Part shown: positions 17,855-27,620 of the stretch, piece by piece | Layout: each line of letters starts with the position of its first letter | Position numbering within the stretch: position 1 is the first letter of the stretch | Assembly: GCA_018269005.1 (NCBI GenBank) | Contig: JAFDVK010000053.1 | Location: 298,501-362,500 of the forward strand | Origin: Acidobacteriota bacterium | GTDB lineage: Bacteria > Acidobacteriota > Blastocatellia > Pyrinomonadales > Pyrinomonadaceae | DNA: 64,000 nucleotides | Direction of reading: 5' to 3' | Translations under genes and position numbers: made by a program | Notes under the pieces: model-generated | What the model saw: the letters and a program-made list of their open reading frames with translations, nothing else | Told to the model about the DNA's origin: nothing | Databases searched by the model: none

Positions 17855-18473
17855 TCGTCGTCGGGGGGAATTTTAGCTTTAACCTTGTCTAGCGGGAATT
17901 ATATTACAGACCTTTCGCGTTCGCGGAACGCTTGGATCGGAATTGACGACATTCACAGAAAAATTCGACCGCGAGGCAACCATTTGCTTAGCCTCAGCTA
18001 TCCAATATAGATCGAGCATTATAAGGCTTGTTTGTGGATACGCCGGATATGGAAAATTAAATTTATGGATACCCATCCGAAAATTTCAATTTTGTGTTTT
18101 CCCGCTGCCATCTCAGACCGGTCAAACTCGCGCAGAGATCACATTTTCCCCCGAAAAATGGACATCGGACGCAAACGGGAAACTTTTGGTTCAAAGTTTG
18201 CGTTGGAAATTAGAAAGGCTGGTTTGCAGCTTTTTTAGAGGCTTCCTTCTTTTTGGGAAAGCCATTTGTTACGAGGTCTTTCAAGAAAGACTGAGGCTAT
18301 ACACACTTAAAGCCTTAGGAAACGGCGTTCTATCGCGAAATATCCCGCCGGATCCAAAGGCTCTAAGCTCGAATGAGACTCTTCAGGCTCATTGTTCGAC
18401 AGCGTTTCTGCCGTCGAATGCTGAGAAGTATAGCATCTTTCGATTTCTTTGTAATTTTTTAAGGAGTTGAAAA
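17855..18473. other. Gene-free AT-richer leader between pyrC and the TonB receptor
   Basis: This 619-base divergent intergenic region is visibly more AT-rich than its surroundings, with A/T runs such as 'aattttttaaggag'. It must hold the promoters of both flanking genes. An open frame at 17943-18470 has no recognisable protein character and I do not call it. A small dyad (ttcgacagc...gtcgaa) lies about 18397-18420, not far above the receptor start. No repeat family is seen. Confidence 0.5.
18461..18466 (+). promoter_or_regulatory. Ribosome binding site of the TonB receptor
   Basis: 'aaggag' sits 7 bases before the ATG at 18474 and fixes this start. Confidence 0.75.
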
Positions 18474-21400
18474 ATGAGAATACCTTTTCTTGTATTTGTT
18501 CTTTTTGTCTCCCTTTTTGCTTCAGCGGCTCTCGCACAGGATCCATTTGGATCGATCCAAGGAACAATAACGGATCCGCAAGGTGCTGTCGTACCGTGCG
18601 CGACCGTAACGGTGCGTAATCTGGCGACGAACGCCAGCAGGACCGCGGTTACGAATAACAACGGGCAATACCGCATCCTTCAGCTGCAGCCGGGAAACTA
18701 TGAGGTGAAGGCGAGTGCCGCCAGCTTCAAACAGTCGGTGATCGAGAGCGTCCAGGTTCAGGTCGGCCAGATCGCGTCCGCGGACGTTTCTCTTCAGATC
18801 GGCGGCGCTACCGAGACCGTAGTCGTGACCGGCGGCGGCGAGGCTCAGATCGAGCGGAGCGACAGCACGGTTTCCGGAGTTGTCGGTACGCGTCAGATAG
18901 AGAATCTTCCGCTAAACGGGCGCAACTTTTTGGATCTTGCGCAGCTGCAGCCGGGAACCGAAAAGGTTGACGGCGGCTCGTTCGATCCGACAAAGGCCAA
19001 CTTCACAGGCGTGTCGATCGGCGGACAGGCAGGACGCTCGACGCAGATAACGGTTGACGGCGGCTCGGTCGTTGACAACGTCGTTGGAACGACCGTTCAG
19101 AATTTCTCGCAGGAGATCGTGCAGGAATTCCAGATCGGCCTTTCGAACTTCAGCCTTTCAACGGGCGCGACCGCGAGCGGTTCTGTCAACATCGTCTCGC
19201 GTTCGGGTTCGAATGAGTTCAAGGGGAATGCTTTCGTCTTCGCACGCGATGATAAGTTTTCCGCATTCCCGGGTCTCGGCCGTCTGGACGCCGCACACGG
19301 ACTTCCGCTCGCGGCACAGGCAACGCGCGTCCCTTTTGACCGCCAACAGTTCGGCGGAACCATCGGCGGCCCGATCGTAAAGGACAGGCTGTTCTTCTTT
19401 ACGAGCTATGAGCGGAACAATCAGGACGGTTCGTCGATCTACAATCCGCTTCGGGCACCGAACTTCGCCGGGTTTTCGGGCAACCCGTTCGATGAAACTT
19501 TGTTCACGGGCAAGGTGGACTGGACGGCAACGAAAAATGCTGCGGCGTTCTTCCGATACTCGTTCAACGATAACAAGGCCCAAAATCCGTTTCCTCCGGG
19601 ATCGGGGATAATGCCGCGTGACAGCGCAAGCGGGATCTTTCAATCCAACGATCAGCTGATCACGAATCGTGCCCACAACTTTGTCGGTGGACTGACATAC
19701 GTCTTTGGACCGAACATCAGCAACAATCTTGTTGTCAATTACAGCAATTTTAAGAACGCGATCAATCCGTTCGTCGCCGGTGTTCCCGAGATCCGTTTGA
19801 ATCCCGAACAGGATTGGCGTTCAGGTACGAATGCGGTAACTCCGCAGGAAACGCCTCAAAAGCGTCTTCAGTTTCGTGACGACCTCACGTGGATACATGG
19901 GGATCACACGATGACGTTCGGCGGGAATTACGAGCGTACGTCCATTGGCGGACTGTTCGTTTTCGCAAATCCCGTGCGTATTCGTTTGTTCGCGACAGAT
20001 GCGGCCGGCGATACGCTGCCGCTTAACACGGAAGCCGATTTTATGAACCTATTCGTTCAAGATATTTCGATGGGCGTAGGAAGCCCGAACCTTCCATTCA
20101 ACAGCAATGGCCCGACCATCAATAACCGCATCTCGTTCTACGGCGGAGATTCGTGGCGTATTCGTCCGAATTTGACGTTCAATTACGGCGTCGGATATAG
20201 ATGGGACTCAAACCTTTGGAATCACGACCTTGCTCGTCCGGCGGTGATCGCTCCTCTCTTCGAGAAGGGAACGGCTCCGGCAGGACGCGACAACAATAAT
20301 TGGTCGCCGAAAGTAGGTTTTGCGTGGGATCCTTTCAACGATGGGAAGACGATCGTTCGCGGCGGATTCGGAGTGTATTATGACAACACGATCGACAATC
20401 TGCGTCTATTTGAACGTGCCGATCTCGGCCCGGTCGGTGCGGAGCAATTCCTCGTCGGGACGGCGATCATCAGTCCGCTTTTGAATCCGTACGGCGGAGA
20501 CGGGCGATTTACGCGTGGGCAGATCACGCTGGCGCAGATGCTCGCGCTCTATCCTTCGATCCGCACCGATCTCGAATCGAGACTGACGAACTGCTCGCTT
20601 CCGACCGGACTCGAATGCACTGACAGCGTTTCGGGCCCGATCTTCTCAAGCAATTTCCAGGTGCCGTATTCGCTGCAGTATTCGATCGGTATGCAGAGAG
20701 AATTGCCGTGGAATTTGATCGCTCAGGTCGATTTCAACTACCGCAAGGGTTTGAACGAGGTCAATGTCTTTGACATCAATCAGGCGGATTCGGTCGCAGG
20801 CCCACGTCTTGCGGCGTTCCCTGTTCCTGTACCTTATGCAGATTCATCTGCGTACTCTACGTATAAGGGACTGCTTGCCAGGGTCGATCGGCGTTTCAAG
20901 AACGGATTTCAGTTCACGGCGAGCTACGCATTGTCCAGCTTCAAGGCATTCAACGGTGATTCCTTGGGATTGGGCGGAGCACCGACCGATTTGAACAACC
21001 TGCGAGGCGATTTCGGCCCTGCAGGCCTTGACCGCCGTCATCGTTTCGTGTTCAGCACGGTTTACGATACGCCGTGGTTCAAGAAGGATGCGAATTGGTT
21101 CAAACGGAACCTCCTCGGAAACTGGACCGTCTCGATGATATCGACGATGTTCAGCGGAACGCCGCAGAGCGTTTTTCTGCCGAACAGCATCGACATGAGC
21201 GGAACCGGTACCTTCGCGACCTACCTTCCCGGAACGACGGGCGGAGCGATCGGCCGAAATATTCGGACGGTCGGACAGCTCAACGATCTGATCCGAGCGT
21301 ACAACTCTTCGTTGACGCCAGGACAGACCGATCCGTTCGGTACACCGTTGGTGAGGCTCGCAGAACTTCCCGCGGACACTCAGATCGGCGGAGACCCGAT

Positions 21401-21647
21401 CTATTCCCAGGATCTGCGTCTTACGAAATCGTTCAACTTCAATGAACGGTTCCGCGTTCAATTGATCGGCGAAGTCTTCAATCTATTTAACTTTGCCAAT
21501 CTCGTGAATGTAAGCGACGTCGTTCTGCCGGTAGAAGGCACTCCGGCGAATGAGATCACAACCTTGCGTCCGTCGCAGCGTTCGAACAGCGTGTTCGGAA
21601 CAGGCGGCCCGCGTTCATTCCAATTCGGCGCGAGATTTACCTTTTAA
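18474..21647 (+). CDS. TonB-dependent receptor with carboxypeptidase-regulatory N-domain
   Basis: A 1057-residue outer-membrane receptor. A signal peptide (1-22, 'SAALAQ') precedes a CarboxypepD_reg-like beta-sandwich (about 26-110: 'GTITDPQGAVVPCATVTV', 'GQYRILQLQPGNYEV'). A plug-like region follows with 'TRQIENLPLNGRNFLDLAQLQPG', then a long barrel ending in aromatic '...FGARFTF'. This is the Oar-like architecture common in Acidobacteria and thought to import oligosaccharides or peptides; the ligand is unknown. There are no ExbBD-TonB genes nearby. It is monocistronic, with a terminator about 25 bases after the stop. Confidence 0.92.
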   Translation: MRIPFLVFVLFVSLFASAALAQDPFGSIQGTITDPQGAVVPCATVTVRNLATNASRTAVTNNNGQYRILQLQPGNYEVKASAASFKQSVIESVQVQVGQIASADVSLQIGGATETVVVTGGGEAQIERSDSTVSGVVGTRQIENLPLNGRNFLDLAQLQPGTEKVDGGSFDPTKANFTGVSIGGQAGRSTQITVDGGSVVDNVVGTTVQNFSQEIVQEFQIGLSNFSLSTGATASGSVNIVSRSGSNEFKGNAFVFARDDKFSAFPGLGRLDAAHGLPLAAQATRVPFDRQQFGGTIGGPIVKDRLFFFTSYERNNQDGSSIYNPLRAPNFAGFSGNPFDETLFTGKVDWTATKNAAAFFRYSFNDNKAQNPFPPGSGIMPRDSASGIFQSNDQLITNRAHNFVGGLTYVFGPNISNNLVVNYSNFKNAINPFVAGVPEIRLNPEQDWRSGTNAVTPQETPQKRLQFRDDLTWIHGDHTMTFGGNYERTSIGGLFVFANPVRIRLFATDAAGDTLPLNTEADFMNLFVQDISMGVGSPNLPFNSNGPTINNRISFYGGDSWRIRPNLTFNYGVGYRWDSNLWNHDLARPAVIAPLFEKGTAPAGRDNNNWSPKVGFAWDPFNDGKTIVRGGFGVYYDNTIDNLRLFERADLGPVGAEQFLVGTAIISPLLNPYGGDGRFTRGQITLAQMLALYPSIRTDLESRLTNCSLPTGLECTDSVSGPIFSSNFQVPYSLQYSIGMQRELPWNLIAQVDFNYRKGLNEVNVFDINQADSVAGPRLAAFPVPVPYADSSAYSTYKGLLARVDRRFKNGFQFTASYALSSFKAFNGDSLGLGGAPTDLNNLRGDFGPAGLDRRHRFVFSTVYDTPWFKKDANWFKRNLLGNWTVSMISTMFSGTPQSVFLPNSIDMSGTGTFATYLPGTTGGAIGRNIRTVGQLNDLIRAYNSSLTPGQTDPFGTPLVRLAELPADTQIGGDPIYSQDLRLTKSFNFNERFRVQLIGEVFNLFNFANLVNVSDVVLPVEGTPANEITTLRPSQRSNSVFGTGGPRSFQFGARFTF

Positions 21648-21671
21648 GTAGATCTCGATGGCCGGCAACAG

Positions 21672-21697
21672 AAAACGGGCCCAAAAGGCCCGTTTTT
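21672..21697. terminator. Bidirectional rho-independent terminator
   Basis: AAAACGGGCC pairs with GGCCCGTTTT around CAAAA. It lies between the convergent TonB receptor and pyrB genes, with a T-run on both strands. Confidence 0.9.
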
Positions 21698-21725
21698 GCA
21701 TCTTTTTCCGATTTCTATCGAAGCT

Positions 21726-22703
21726 CTATCCACTCGCCGGACTCCCGCCGGTTGCAAGATAAAGGACGGCCATGCGGACGGCGACGCCGTATTTCACCTG
21801 GTCGAGGATCAGCGAACGCGAACTGTCGGCAACGTCGGATGCGATCTCAATACCGCGATTCATCGGGCCCGGATGAAGGACGATCGCATCCTTCTTAGCA
21901 AGGTTCAGCCGCTCGTTTGTCAGGCCGTAATGGATCGAGTATTCGCTGAGCGAAGGAAAGAACGCGGCGTCCTGTCTTTCCCGTTGGATACGCAGGATCA
22001 TCACAACGTCCGCGTCGCGGATCGCGTCTTCGACGTGGTCGCACACTTCGAGCGGTTTCTTTCCGCTCTCAATTTCCTGATCGCGTATCAGAAAAGAGAA
22101 ATCCTTTGGTACGAGAGTTCGCGGTCCTGCAACACGAACATTTGCACCGAGTTTGGTCAGCAAATGGATGTTCGAGCGAGCAACACGGCTGTGCACGATG
22201 TCGCCGACTATCGCGACCGAAAGGCCGTCTATCTGCCCCTTGTGTTCGCGAATGGTCATCGCGTCGAGCAATGCCTGAGTTGGATGTTCATTCGCTCCAT
22301 CGCCCGCATTGACGATTGCGGCCTTGCTCACTTCTGCCAATCGATGAGGCACGCCGGCGCTCGAATGGCGGACAACGATGCAGTCCGGAGCCATCGCATC
22401 GAGATTGAGAGCGGTGTCGAGCAAGGTTTCGCCCTTCGAGACCGATGATGAGGAGATCGAAATGTTGACGGCGTCAGCGGACAGGCGCTTTGCCGCGATC
22501 TCAAAGGACGTTCGAGTGCGTGTGGAGTTCTCGAAAAATAGGTTGATCACGGTCTTGCCGCGTAATGCCGGAACCTTTTTGACCTCGCGATTCGAAATCT
22601 CGCGAAAGTTCTCGGCAGTGTCCAGAATGCCAATAATATCGGAAGCGGCCAACTCGCGAATACCGAGCAGATCCCTTCGTCGATACGGCTTTTCTGTAGT
22701 CAT
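21726..22703 (-). CDS. pyrB: Aspartate carbamoyltransferase catalytic subunit
   Basis: A 325-residue ATCase catalytic chain. The carbamoyl-phosphate motif '[12 protein letters not shown]' (Ser60-Thr61-Arg62-Thr63) and the downstream 'VVRHSSAG' and '[10 protein letters not shown]' elements are intact, as is the 'HPGPMNRG' aspartate site near the C-terminus. It makes carbamoyl-aspartate in de novo pyrimidine synthesis. It follows pyrR by 9 bases, forming a pyrR-pyrB operon. No pyrI regulatory subunit is adjacent. Confidence 0.95.
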   Translation of the reverse strand: MTTEKPYRRRDLLGIRELAASDIIGILDTAENFREISNREVKKVPALRGKTVINLFFENSTRTRTSFEIAAKRLSADAVNISISSSSVSKGETLLDTALNLDAMAPDCIVVRHSSAGVPHRLAEVSKAAIVNAGDGANEHPTQALLDAMTIREHKGQIDGLSVAIVGDIVHSRVARSNIHLLTKLGANVRVAGPRTLVPKDFSFLIRDQEIESGKKPLEVCDHVEDAIRDADVVMILRIQRERQDAAFFPSLSEYSIHYGLTNERLNLAKKDAIVLHPGPMNRGIEIASDVADSSRSLILDQVKYGVAVRMAVLYLATGGSPASG

Positions 22704-22712
22704 TGTGTCGAG

Positions 22713-23282
22713 TTACTCGCTCGATCGGTGATAAATACCGACCGCTTCGGTCTCATCAAATTCCTTGAGCATCACCTTGATGATCTCGTTCTGCTTTGTG
22801 GGTATGTATTTGCCTATAAAATCGGCCTGGATCGGAAGTTCGCGATGTTCGACGCCGCGGTCGATGAGCACCGCTAGCTGGACCTTTTTCGGACGGCCGA
22901 AATCCATCAGCTGGTCGAGCGCCGCCCTTATCGTGCGTCCCGTGTATAGCACGTCGTCAACGAGGATGATCTTTTTGCCATCGACGTCGTCGTCGAGTTC
23001 GGTTCGGTTCACGACCGGATTTGCACCGACCGTGGAAAGATCGTCGCGGTAGAGCGTGATGTCGAGAATTCCGTAAAGGGGTTTGATGTTTTCGAGAGCT
23101 TCGATCTTGTCTCGGAGGCGTTCGGCAAGCGGCACACCGCGTCGCCGAATGCCGACAAGATATAGATTCTCTGCACCGTTATTCTTTTCAACGATCTCGG
23201 TCGCAAGCCGCCGTAATGCCCGGTTCATTGCCGATGCGTCCATTACGCGAGACTTTTCTACGAGGTTAAGGTCAGATGCCAT
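22713..23282 (-). CDS. pyrR: PyrR: pyrimidine regulator / uracil phosphoribosyltransferase
   Basis: A 189-residue type I phosphoribosyltransferase of the PyrR family. The PRPP-binding loop '[15 protein letters not shown]' spans about 106-120, and '[13 protein letters not shown]' lies at 44-56. In Bacillus PyrR binds a leader-RNA loop to attenuate pyr genes; here I could not find the PyrR-binding hairpin consensus in the 98 bases upstream, so enzymatic salvage or control elsewhere is possible. It is followed by pyrB after 9 bases and is divergent from pyrD. Confidence 0.93.
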   Translation of the reverse strand: MASDLNLVEKSRVMDASAMNRALRRLATEIVEKNNGAENLYLVGIRRRGVPLAERLRDKIEALENIKPLYGILDITLYRDDLSTVGANPVVNRTELDDDVDGKKIILVDDVLYTGRTIRAALDQLMDFGRPKKVQLAVLIDRGVEHRELPIQADFIGKYIPTKQNEIIKVMLKEFDETEAVGIYHRSSE

Positions 23283-23380
23283 AGGTCACGCAAATCGTAA
23301 CAAACGCGAAATTCATTTTCAAAACGGCTGGCCTCTTTTGCGCAGGGAAGGTTTTTGAATACACTTCAGTTTTCACGATA

Positions 23381-24445
23381 ATGACACTCTTTTGGGAAAA
23401 ATTGGCCCGTCCCGTGATGTTCCGAATGGATCCGGAGCGTGCACACGAACTTGGGGTCGCGAGCTTAAAGGCCGGCCTTGCCCGTCCGTTCTATCGGAAA
23501 AGTGCTGCCGATGCGTTTGGAACCATCGAGAGGTTTGGGCTCAAATTTGCGAATCCCATAGGACTGGCGGCCGGTTTTGATAAAAATGGCGAAGTTGTCG
23601 CTCCGCTTGCCTCGCTCGGGTTTGGGTGCGTCGAGGTCGGAACCGTCACGCTTGAAGCTCAGCCCGGCAACGCAAGACCGCGTCTCTTTCGTCTGCCGAA
23701 ACAACAGGCTTTGATCAACCGCCTCGGATTCAATAACGACGGGGCAAAGGCGGTTGCTGACAGGCTGCGTGAGCTAGATCGGACCTGCATCGTTGGTGTG
23801 AATATCGGCAGAAATCGAAACGTTCCGAACGACGAGGCGGTCGAGAATTATGTTGCTTGCCTCAGGATCGTTCACGAGGTTGCTGATTACATTACAGTAA
23901 ACGTGTCTTCGCCGAATACGCCGGAACTTCGCGATCTGCAACAAGAAGCAAGCCTTTCGCAGCTTCTTGAGGCTTTGAACGCCGCGAACGGCGAGCTCGG
24001 AGCAAAGCCGCTTCTTGTAAAGGTCGCGCCCGACCTTTCGCGAGCCGAGGTCGAGGCGATCGCGGATATTTGTCTTTCAATCGGCATTTCTGGTGTGATC
24101 GCTACGAATACGACCATTACGAGGCCCGGTATTGATGAGGACGTTTCGAACAGGATAGGCAACGGCGGGCTGAGCGGCCGACCGCTAAGGGAAATGTCGC
24201 GGCATATCGTCGAAACCATCTACAAACACACGAAAGGGAAATTGCCGATCATAGGCGTAGGCGGTATTTTCACTGCCGAAGATGCGTTCGATAGCATCGC
24301 GGCAGGTGCGTCGTTGGTGCAGGCTTACACGGGCTTTATTTACGGCGGTCCATCGTTTCCGCACGACGTTTGTAACGGTCTTGCCGAGATATTGAGCTCT
24401 CGCGGCTTTAAGTCGCTGGACGAGGCCGTTGGCTCAGGCATCTGA
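23381..24445 (+). CDS. pyrD: Dihydroorotate dehydrogenase (quinone), class 2
   Basis: A 354-residue membrane-associated flavoenzyme oxidising dihydroorotate to orotate with quinone. The N-terminal helix region typical of class 2 (1-40) is followed by the FMN barrel with 'GLAAGFDKNGE' (61-71). 'NVSSPNTPELRDLQ' supplies the class 2 catalytic serine at 176/177; 'GVGGI' and the 'VQAYTGFIYGGP' phosphate site follow. The gene stands alone, divergent from pyrR with a 98-base spacer that probably carries promoters for both. Confidence 0.95.
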   Translation: MTLFWEKLARPVMFRMDPERAHELGVASLKAGLARPFYRKSAADAFGTIERFGLKFANPIGLAAGFDKNGEVVAPLASLGFGCVEVGTVTLEAQPGNARPRLFRLPKQQALINRLGFNNDGAKAVADRLRELDRTCIVGVNIGRNRNVPNDEAVENYVACLRIVHEVADYITVNVSSPNTPELRDLQQEASLSQLLEALNAANGELGAKPLLVKVAPDLSRAEVEAIADICLSIGISGVIATNTTITRPGIDEDVSNRIGNGGLSGRPLREMSRHIVETIYKHTKGKLPIIGVGGIFTAEDAFDSIAAGASLVQAYTGFIYGGPSFPHDVCNGLAEILSSRGFKSLDEAVGSGI

Positions 24446-24471
24446 GAGCCTTCGGAAGGGCTGCTATCTGT

Positions 24472-24499
24472 TTGACACGCCGGTTTGAGACACTATAAT
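24472..24499 (+). promoter_or_regulatory. Near-consensus sigma-70 promoter for the yceD-rpmF-fab operon
   Basis: A perfect -35 TTGACA (24472-24477) and a perfect -10 TATAAT (24494-24499) are separated by 16 bases. They lie 52 bases before the yceD start. This is one of the best promoters in the window. Confidence 0.85.
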
Positions 24500-24551
24500 T
24501 ACTCTTTTGCCTTTTGAGGCAGAAAGAACGCCATAACAGGCTTATTTGATA

Positions 24552-25052
24552 ATGAAGATCGATCTCGCAGCGATACGAACGACACCTAAAGAAATAGAGG
24601 TCAGTTTTCCGCTTGGATCGATAGACGCCGCTTCTGACGCGGAGATCGTTGCGAACGTCGAATTTCGCGGCTCCATTTGGCGCGACCATCGCGGGCCGCA
24701 TATTTCGGGGCATTTTTCGACGAGGGTAAAGCTCGAATGCGTTCGGTGCCTTGCAGCGATCGAAAAGCCGATCGAGGGCGATTTCGACGATCTATTTGCT
24801 GAAGAAGATCAAACGACTCCCGGCGAGCTCGAAGTTACTCCGGAGTTATTGGACGTATCGTTTGCGGGAGATTCGGTAGAACTTGCCGAAGTCTTGCGGG
24901 AGCAGATACTTCTGGAGGTTCCAGAACAGATCTTTTGCCGCGATGATTGTCGCGGTCTTTGTCCGAAATGCGGGCAGGATCGAAATTTGATAGATTGTAA
25001 CTGTTCCGCAGATATTGATCCGCGATGGGCAGCATTAGAGGATCGTAATTAG
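24552..25052 (+). CDS. yceD: YceD/DUF177 family 23S rRNA accumulation protein
   Basis: A 166-residue DUF177 protein. The ATG at 24552 is used; a TTG two codons upstream is the alternative. The first CxxC pair is in 'LECVRCLAAIEKP' and a second cluster 'CRDDCRGLCPKCG...CNC' near the C-terminus suggests zinc binding. Homologues help 23S rRNA accumulation and are nearly always encoded directly before rpmF, as here. The acidic mid part ('DFDDLFAEEDQ') is also typical. It is the first gene of the operon behind the promoter at 24472. Confidence 0.9.
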   Translation: MKIDLAAIRTTPKEIEVSFPLGSIDAASDAEIVANVEFRGSIWRDHRGPHISGHFSTRVKLECVRCLAAIEKPIEGDFDDLFAEEDQTTPGELEVTPELLDVSFAGDSVELAEVLREQILLEVPEQIFCRDDCRGLCPKCGQDRNLIDCNCSADIDPRWAALEDRN

Positions 25053-25094
25053 CCGCCGATAAGCTCGTGCGGGACAGAATTTTTAGAGGTAGTC

Positions 25095-25280
25095 ATGCCA
25101 AATCCAAAACGAAGACATTCAAAAGCGCGTACAAGAACGCGCCGTGCTCACGATGCGCTGAATACGCCGCAGTTCTATCTTGACAAGGACACGGGCGAAG
25201 CAAAGATTCCGCATCGCATCGACCTTGCGACCGGCACTTACAAGGGCCGCAAGATCATCGACGTCAAAGAGGCCGAATAA
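25095..25280 (+). CDS. rpmF: 50S ribosomal protein L32
   Basis: A 61-residue basic protein beginning 'MPNPKRRHSKARTRTRRAHD', the diagnostic L32 N-terminus. The zinc-ribbon cysteines of some L32 proteins are absent, so this is the Cys-minus form. 'agaggtag' precedes the ATG. It follows yceD by 42 bases and precedes fabH by 35. In many bacteria plsX lies between rpmF and fabH; it is missing here. Confidence 0.95.
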   Translation: MPNPKRRHSKARTRTRRAHDALNTPQFYLDKDTGEAKIPHRIDLATGTYKGRKIIDVKEAE

Positions 25281-25315
25281 TCTACAATTTCTAAAAGACC
25301 AAATAAGTCTGATCA

Positions 25316-26299
25316 ATGGGACAAAACGCGGGAATCCTCGGTACGGGCCATTCTTATCCTGAAGGTATTTTAACGAATGCAGATCTGGAGAAGATGGTCG
25401 AGACAAGCGACGAGTGGATAACAACGCGCACCGGCATCAAGCAGCGTCATAAGGCGGCGGATAATGAATACACGTCGCAGTTTGGCTCGCGGGCGGCACT
25501 GCAAGCGATCGAACGCGCAGGCCTAAAGCCGGAGGACATCGATGTTCTCGTGTGTGCAACGACCACTCCGGATCAAATTCTTCCGTCAACCGGTGCGTTG
25601 ATACAGGCCGAGATCGGTGCTGTTAATGCGGCCGGAATGGACGTTTTTGCGGCGTGTTCAGGATTTTTGTACGGCCTAACGATGGTCGAATCGATGATCC
25701 GAACGGGCCAGGCGAAGTATGTTGTGGTTGTCGGCGCCGAGGTTTTGACGAAATATGTCGACTACACGGACCGCGGAACGTGCGTTATCTTCGGCGACGG
25801 TGCCGGAGCCGCCGTGCTCGGGCCTGTTGAAGAAGGGAAGGGCATACTTGCGACCAAGATCAAGTCGGACGGTCGTTACGCGGAGCAGCTTTATTCACCC
25901 GGCGGCGGCACAAGGCTCGGCTTAACGCACGAATCGATCGACAATCGTGATTGCTTTTTTAAGATGAAGGGCAACGAGCTCTTTAAGGTGGCAGTTCGTT
26001 CGATGGCAGACATCTCGGCAGAAATGCTTGAGAAGGCTGGCGTTTCAGCCGATGAGGTCGATCTTGTGATCCCTCATCAGGCAAATCAGCGTATTACTGA
26101 CGCTGTTGCCGCACGCTTGAGTGTGCCGGAAGAGAAGGTTTTCTCGAATATCGCCGAACACGGAAACACATCGTCCGCTTCGATCCCGATAGCAATGGAT
26201 GAGTGCATCGAGTCAGGCCGTATCAAAGAAGGTTCGCTCGTACTGCTGACGGCCTTTGGCGGCGGTGTTACTTGGGGCGGAACCGTCATTCGATTCTAA
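25316..26299 (+). CDS. fabH: 3-oxoacyl-ACP synthase III (KAS III)
   Basis: A 327-residue initiating ketosynthase condensing acetyl-CoA with malonyl-ACP. The catalytic triad is Cys114 ('FAACSGF'), His254 ('VIPHQANQRI') and Asn284 ('EHGNTSSAS'), and the C-terminal 'AFGGGVTWGGTVIRF' is canonical. It is followed by fabD after 21 bases in the same operon. Its chain-length or branched-chain preference cannot be judged. Confidence 0.96.
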   Translation: MGQNAGILGTGHSYPEGILTNADLEKMVETSDEWITTRTGIKQRHKAADNEYTSQFGSRAALQAIERAGLKPEDIDVLVCATTTPDQILPSTGALIQAEIGAVNAAGMDVFAACSGFLYGLTMVESMIRTGQAKYVVVVGAEVLTKYVDYTDRGTCVIFGDGAGAAVLGPVEEGKGILATKIKSDGRYAEQLYSPGGGTRLGLTHESIDNRDCFFKMKGNELFKVAVRSMADISAEMLEKAGVSADEVDLVIPHQANQRITDAVAARLSVPEEKVFSNIAEHGNTSSASIPIAMDECIESGRIKEGSLVLLTAFGGGVTWGGTVIRF

Positions 26300-26320
26300 G
26301 ACCGACGAAGCTAAGGAACG

Positions 26321-27256
26321 ATGACGAGTGATTCTGCAGTCGCCTATCTTTTTCCCGGACAGGGCTCACAGTCCGTCGGGATGGGCAAGGACCTGTTTGA
26401 CAACTTTGCCGCTGCCCGCGAGGTTTTCCAAGAAGCCGATGATGCTCTCGGGTTTTCGCTTTCGAGGATGTGTTTTGAAGGCGACGAGAGCGATCTGCAG
26501 CTCACGGCGAATACGCAGCCGGCGATCTTGACCGTATCGACCGCCCTTTATCGAGTCGGACGTGCAGAAGGGCTGCCGACTCCGGCCTTTGCGGCCGGTC
26601 ACAGCTTGGGTGAATACTCAGCTTTGGTAGCCGCTGGCGTGATCGATTTTGCTTCCGCTGTTCGAACCGTTCGCAATCGCGGAACGTATATGCAGGACGC
26701 GGTTCCGGTAGGAGTTGGCGGAATGGCAGCAATAATGGGGCTTGAGCTCGAAGGCGTAGAAGCTCTTTGTGCCGACGCTGCCGATGGCCAGGTCTGTTCG
26801 CCCGCGAATATCAATTCGCCAACGCAGATCGTCATTGCAGGGAACTCGGAAGCGATCGATCGTGCATGCGAACTCGCAAAGACAAAGGGTGCGAAACGGG
26901 CGATCAAGCTGAATGTTTCTGCCCCGTTCCATTGTGAGTTGATGAAGCCGGCCGAGGAGCGTTTGAAAGGTGATCTAGCGGCATTGGAATACGCGGACTT
27001 CGTGTTTCCCGTTGTGCAGAACGTGGATGCGGAACCGAATGCGGATCCGTCGACCGTTCGGTCAAAACTGGAAAGGCAGGTCTCGCAGTCGGTAAAATGG
27101 CTGCAGACCGTAAGACGGTTGTCGCAGGAAGGCGTTGAAAGATTCGTAGAGATCGGCCCGGGCAAAGTGCTCACGGGCCTCGTCCGTCAGATAGAAAAGG
27201 ACGCAAGTTATAGTAATATCGAAAACACTCAGTCTTTACGAGAAAATTTAAGTTAA
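26321..27256 (+). CDS. fabD: Malonyl-CoA:ACP transacylase
   Basis: A 311-residue FabD. The 'FPGQGSQ' loop is at 11-17, the nucleophile Ser95 is in '[10 protein letters not shown]', and the catalytic His204 is in 'SAPFHCELM'. It charges ACP with malonyl units for FabH and FabF. It lies 21 bases after fabH and 25 before acpP. A separate fabG, usual at this position, is absent; an SDR at 1.6-2.4 kb is a possible but unproven substitute. Confidence 0.95.
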   Translation: MTSDSAVAYLFPGQGSQSVGMGKDLFDNFAAAREVFQEADDALGFSLSRMCFEGDESDLQLTANTQPAILTVSTALYRVGRAEGLPTPAFAAGHSLGEYSALVAAGVIDFASAVRTVRNRGTYMQDAVPVGVGGMAAIMGLELEGVEALCADAADGQVCSPANINSPTQIVIAGNSEAIDRACELAKTKGAKRAIKLNVSAPFHCELMKPAEERLKGDLAALEYADFVFPVVQNVDAEPNADPSTVRSKLERQVSQSVKWLQTVRRLSQEGVERFVEIGPGKVLTGLVRQIEKDASYSNIENTQSLRENLS

Positions 27257-27281
27257 GCAAACAATTCAAAAAGGAGAACTT

Positions 27282-27518
27282 ATGTCAGAAGTACAGGATA
27301 AGATCAAACAGATCATTGTAGATGAGCTCGCCGTCGATGAAGCCGAGGTTACTGAAAATGCACGATTCATCGAAGATCTCGGAGCAGATTCACTCGATCT
27401 GGTTGAGCTGGTTATGCGTTTCGAAGAGGATTTCGATATCGAGATACCCGACGAGGATGCAGAAAAGATCCAGAGCGTTCGTGATGCTTATGCGTATGTC
27501 GAACAGCACAAGGGCTAA
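27282..27518 (+). CDS. acpP: Acyl carrier protein
   Basis: A 78-residue acidic ACP with the phosphopantetheine site '[10 protein letters not shown]', Ser37. A strong 'aaggagaac' precedes the ATG. It is followed by a long hairpin terminator before fabF. Such partial termination could allow a much higher level of ACP than of the downstream ketosynthase. Confidence 0.97.
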   Translation: MSEVQDKIKQIIVDELAVDEAEVTENARFIEDLGADSLDLVELVMRFEEDFDIEIPDEDAEKIQSVRDAYAYVEQHKG

Positions 27519-27559
27519 CTCGCGAGCGAGCGAGCCTTGCTTAGAATAAGGTTTGCAAT

Positions 27560-27599
27560 ATGGTGAATGAAGAGGACGTGATCCTTCATTCACCATTTT
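27560..27599 (+). terminator. Terminator-like hairpin between acpP and fabF
   Basis: ATGGTGAATGAAG pairs perfectly with CTTCATTCACCAT (13 base pairs, 11-base loop) and ends in TTTT. It probably terminates most acpP transcripts while fabF lies 22 bases further on. Confidence 0.8.
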
Positions 27600-27620
27600 G
27601 GCATCTAAAATGAACACTAT

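Noticed and set aside
16826..18010. 394-residue plus-strand open frame
   Set aside because: It is antisense to pyrC for most of its length; pyrC has intact catalytic motifs.
17943..18470. 175-residue plus-strand open frame in the pyrC/TonB spacer
   Set aside because: No ribosome binding site, no recognisable domain, AT-rich leader DNA; more likely untranslated region.
23283..23380. PyrR-binding RNA attenuator before pyrR
   Set aside because: I looked for the PyrR-binding loop consensus and a following terminator on the minus strand and saw neither.
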